Below the pieces are notes generated by a model. That model ran no database searches. It was not told where the DNA came from and saw only the letters and a list, made by a program, of their open reading frames with translations. 8,961 nt of DNA, taken from Candidatus Falkowiibacteriota bacterium (GTDB lineage: Bacteria > Patescibacteriota > Patescibacteriia > Patescibacteriales > UBA12465). The stretch covers positions 1-8,961 of the forward strand of contig CAIZYV010000053.1 of the NCBI GenBank assembly GCA_903937325.1, written 5' to 3'. Shown here one piece after another: positions 7,558 through 8,961 of this stretch. The translations under genes and the position numbers were made by a program. The stretch's first letter is position 1, and each line of letters starts with the position of its first letter.

Positions 7558-7563
7558 TACACT

Positions 7564-8559
7564 ATGGAAAAAAAGTGGGAACAAGATAAAAAACAGACGG
7601 ACCTTGAATTACAGGCGCGTTTACAGCATGATTTTGTAGTAAAAAATATGCCCTCTTTAGCTAGTTTTAGTGGCGCTAGTTATAATAGTCCAGTAGTCGC
7701 TACACCTTCGGCTTTTAAAAAAGAGTTAAAGAAAAATTCTTTTAGCCCTAAATCAACCGGTATCATTATTATTGCTGCCGGCTTGGTAATTATTGGGATA
7801 TTATTTTATGTCGCTTATCGTTTTTTAATTGTTCCGGCAATGAATCCTGATAACAATTTACAGAATATAAGTACCCCGCCCATAGAAAAAGAAATTAATG
7901 AACCAATAATACCAGTGGAAGAGGCTAGTAGCAGTGTTCCAGAAATTGTTCCGATTATTGATTTAACGGCTGGCAGTAGCTCGGCGACAGTTTTAGATTT
8001 AAATTTACCCGTGCTTATTGATACTGATAATGATGGTTTGAGCGATGAGGCTGAAGCTTTTTTGGGGACAAACCCTCAATTATCTGATTCTGATAATGAT
8101 ACTTATTCGGATAAGCAGGAAATTTTAGGAGCTTATAATCCTATCGGTGCCGGTAAACTCAGTGATAATAGTAATTTAGCGCTTTATGCTGATACACAGG
8201 GGTTATTTGCGCTTATTTACCCTAATCTCTGGCAGGTGAGCACTACACAGTTTGGCACTACTTTATTTGCGGCTCCCGATCAATCATTTATTCAAATCGC
8301 TTATGAAGATGGTGAACAGGATTATACAGATATTATTGCTTGGTATCGCGGTCAATTTGCCGATGTCGATACTTTAAGTGCCGATCGCTTTTTAACCAGT
8401 AATCTCGGACCGGGAATATTGAGCGCTGATCAGCAAATTGCTTATTTTCTAGATAAAGATGGTCGTCATGTTTTTGTGCTTTCTTATATTAAATCAGGAG
8501 AAGGTTCTCCTTATCAGGATATTTTTAGGATGATGTCCGCGACTTTAATGCGTCTTTAA
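7564..8559 (+). CDS. Single-pass membrane protein with TSP3-like repeats and a C-terminal globular domain
   Basis: 331 aa. Residues 1-63 are a charged cytoplasmic segment (KKWEQDKKQTDLELQARLQ, possibly helical). Residues 65-90 form the single membrane helix, preceded by Lys residues, so the C-terminal part is predicted outside. Residues 96-150 are a Pro/Glu/Ser stalk. Residues 153-188 hold TSP3-type Ca-binding repeats (DTDNDGLSDEAE, DSDNDTYSDKQE), followed by AYNPIGAGKL at 190-199. Residues 205-331 are an extra domain (GLFALIYPNLWQV, TTLFAAPDQSFIQIAYE) whose strand pattern recalls PsbP/Mog1-like alpha-beta domains; that resemblance is tentative. The paralogue-like gene at 6689 lacks this last domain. 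The gene starts 6 bases after the 60-aa gene and is followed 25 bases later by a hairpin terminator, so it closes the operon. An envelope-exposed binding role is inferred; no catalytic motif is seen. Confidence 0.92.
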   Translation: MEKKWEQDKKQTDLELQARLQHDFVVKNMPSLASFSGASYNSPVVATPSAFKKELKKNSFSPKSTGIIIIAAGLVIIGILFYVAYRFLIVPAMNPDNNLQNISTPPIEKEINEPIIPVEEASSSVPEIVPIIDLTAGSSSATVLDLNLPVLIDTDNDGLSDEAEAFLGTNPQLSDSDNDTYSDKQEILGAYNPIGAGKLSDNSNLALYADTQGLFALIYPNLWQVSTTQFGTTLFAAPDQSFIQIAYEDGEQDYTDIIAWYRGQFADVDTLSADRFLTSNLGPGILSADQQIAYFLDKDGRHVFVLSYIKSGEGSPYQDIFRMMSATLMRL

Positions 8560-8583
8560 ATTTTAAATTATTATTTTTGTATT

Positions 8584-8621
8584 AAAAAATGCTCATTAAA
8601 CGGGCATTTTTTGTTTTTTTT
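8584..8621 (+). terminator. Rho-independent terminator between convergent genes
   Basis: An inverted repeat forms an 11-bp stem (8584-8594 with 8602-8612, including one G-T wobble) around a 7-base loop at 8595-8601. The core is AAAAAATGCTC and GGGCATTTTTT. On the + strand it is followed by G and then a run of eight T (8614-8621), so it should stop the upstream operon well. On the minus strand the stem's own six T are followed by AAT and mixed AT sequence, so it may also terminate clpP, probably less efficiently. The + strand T run overlaps the clpP stop codon at 8620-8622. Confidence 0.85.
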
Positions 8622-8961
8622 ATTCTCGAGAAATTATTTTATCGATTAAGCCGTATTTTTTAGCTTCCTCAGAGCTCATGAAATTATCCCGATCGCTATC
8701 TTTTTCTATGGTGCTAATTTTTTGGCCGGTATGCTCCGCTAATATTTTATTCATTTTATCTTTTATCTTCAGAATATGCTCGGCGCGGATTTTAATGTCT
8801 GAGGCTTGTCCTTCGGCACCGCCCATTACTTGGTGGATCATTATTTCACTGTTTGGCAAAGCGAGTCTCTTGCCAGGGGCGCCGGCCGCCAATAATACGG
8901 AGGCCATCGAAGCGGCTACGCCGACGCAGATTGTTGATACTGGGCATTTAATGTATTGCAT
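8620..8961 (-). CDS. clpP: ATP-dependent Clp protease proteolytic subunit ClpP (N-terminal part beyond window)
   Basis: 113 C-terminal residues of the serine peptidase that forms the double heptamer chamber and degrades proteins unfolded by ClpX or ClpC/ClpA. The nucleophile Ser is at visible residue 18 (GVAASMAS), His at 43 (MIHQ) and Asp at 92 (DSDRDNF). The spacings of 25 and 49 residues equal those of the E. coli triad Ser97, His122 and Asp171. Other family landmarks are GAPGKRLALPNS, GGAEGQASDI, LAEHTGQ and EAKKYGLIDKI. The Met at the window edge aligns with the internal TMQFI of E. coli ClpP, so it is not the start; about 80 N-terminal residues lie outside. The gene is convergent with the TSP3 operon and ends in TAA inside the shared terminator region. 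It is intact as far as visible and there is no sign that it belongs to the surface cluster. Confidence 0.98.
   Translation of the reverse strand: MQYIKCPVSTICVGVAASMASVLLAAGAPGKRLALPNSEIMIHQVMGGAEGQASDIKIRAEHILKIKDKMNKILAEHTGQKISTIEKDSDRDNFMSSEEAKKYGLIDKIISRE

Noticed and set aside
1..8961. Alternative genetic code with UGA read as Gly (code 25, known in Gracilibacteria and Absconditabacteria)
   Set aside because: All seven stops are TAA or TAG, which prompted the idea, but the frames contain no in-frame TGA and Gly is encoded by abundant GGN codons, so the standard code explains everything.

Overview
The window looks like accessory, cell-surface-oriented DNA from a bacterium of the Candidate Phyla Radiation (Patescibacteria, probably a Parcubacteria-type lineage). 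This is an inference from four things. There are very large exported proteins packed with cysteine-rich and Ig-like modules. Small single-pass membrane proteins end in thrombospondin type 3-like Ca-binding repeats with a ...YNP.GAGKL tail. The third codon position is strongly T-biased. No Shine-Dalgarno sequence precedes any start visible on the + strand. No phylogenetic marker other than part of ClpP is present, so the lineage is not proven. All seven visible stop codons are TAA or TAG, and the long frames contain no in-frame TGA.

Layout: 1-3240 is the 3' part of a giant Cys-rich surface protein gene whose frame is already open at base 1; the GTG at 259 is an internal valine codon. It carries 54 cysteines in its first 376 visible residues, a tandem Cys repeat, two Ig-like regions, an unnamed Trp/Cys region and two fibronectin type III-like domains. 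Eighteen bases later, 3259-6270 encodes a 1003-residue exported protein. It has a signal peptide, an unnamed N-terminal domain, two small disulfide modules, a pilin-like globular head without the usual pilin membrane helix, three cadherin/Ig-like domains, and a C-terminal third with 33 cysteines. Both look like secreted or surface-displayed stalks that depend on disulfides and may serve in attachment.

A set of small bitopic membrane proteins follows: 6308-6622 (104 aa), then a probable three-gene operon. The operon is 6689-7354 (TSP3-tailed), 7375-7557 (60 aa, C-terminal membrane helix) and 7564-8559 (TSP3 repeats plus an extra C-terminal globular domain). A perfect TATAAT lies just upstream of 6308 and another upstream of 6689. 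The operon ends at a hairpin terminator at about 8584-8621, which is shared with the convergent clpP.

The right edge (8961-8620, minus strand) holds the C-terminal part of ClpP, with the Ser-His-Asp triad at exactly canonical spacing. It is a housekeeping gene and probably unrelated to the surface cluster. There is no intergenic gap longer than 66 bases, and I found no RNA gene, CRISPR array, insertion sequence or attachment site.
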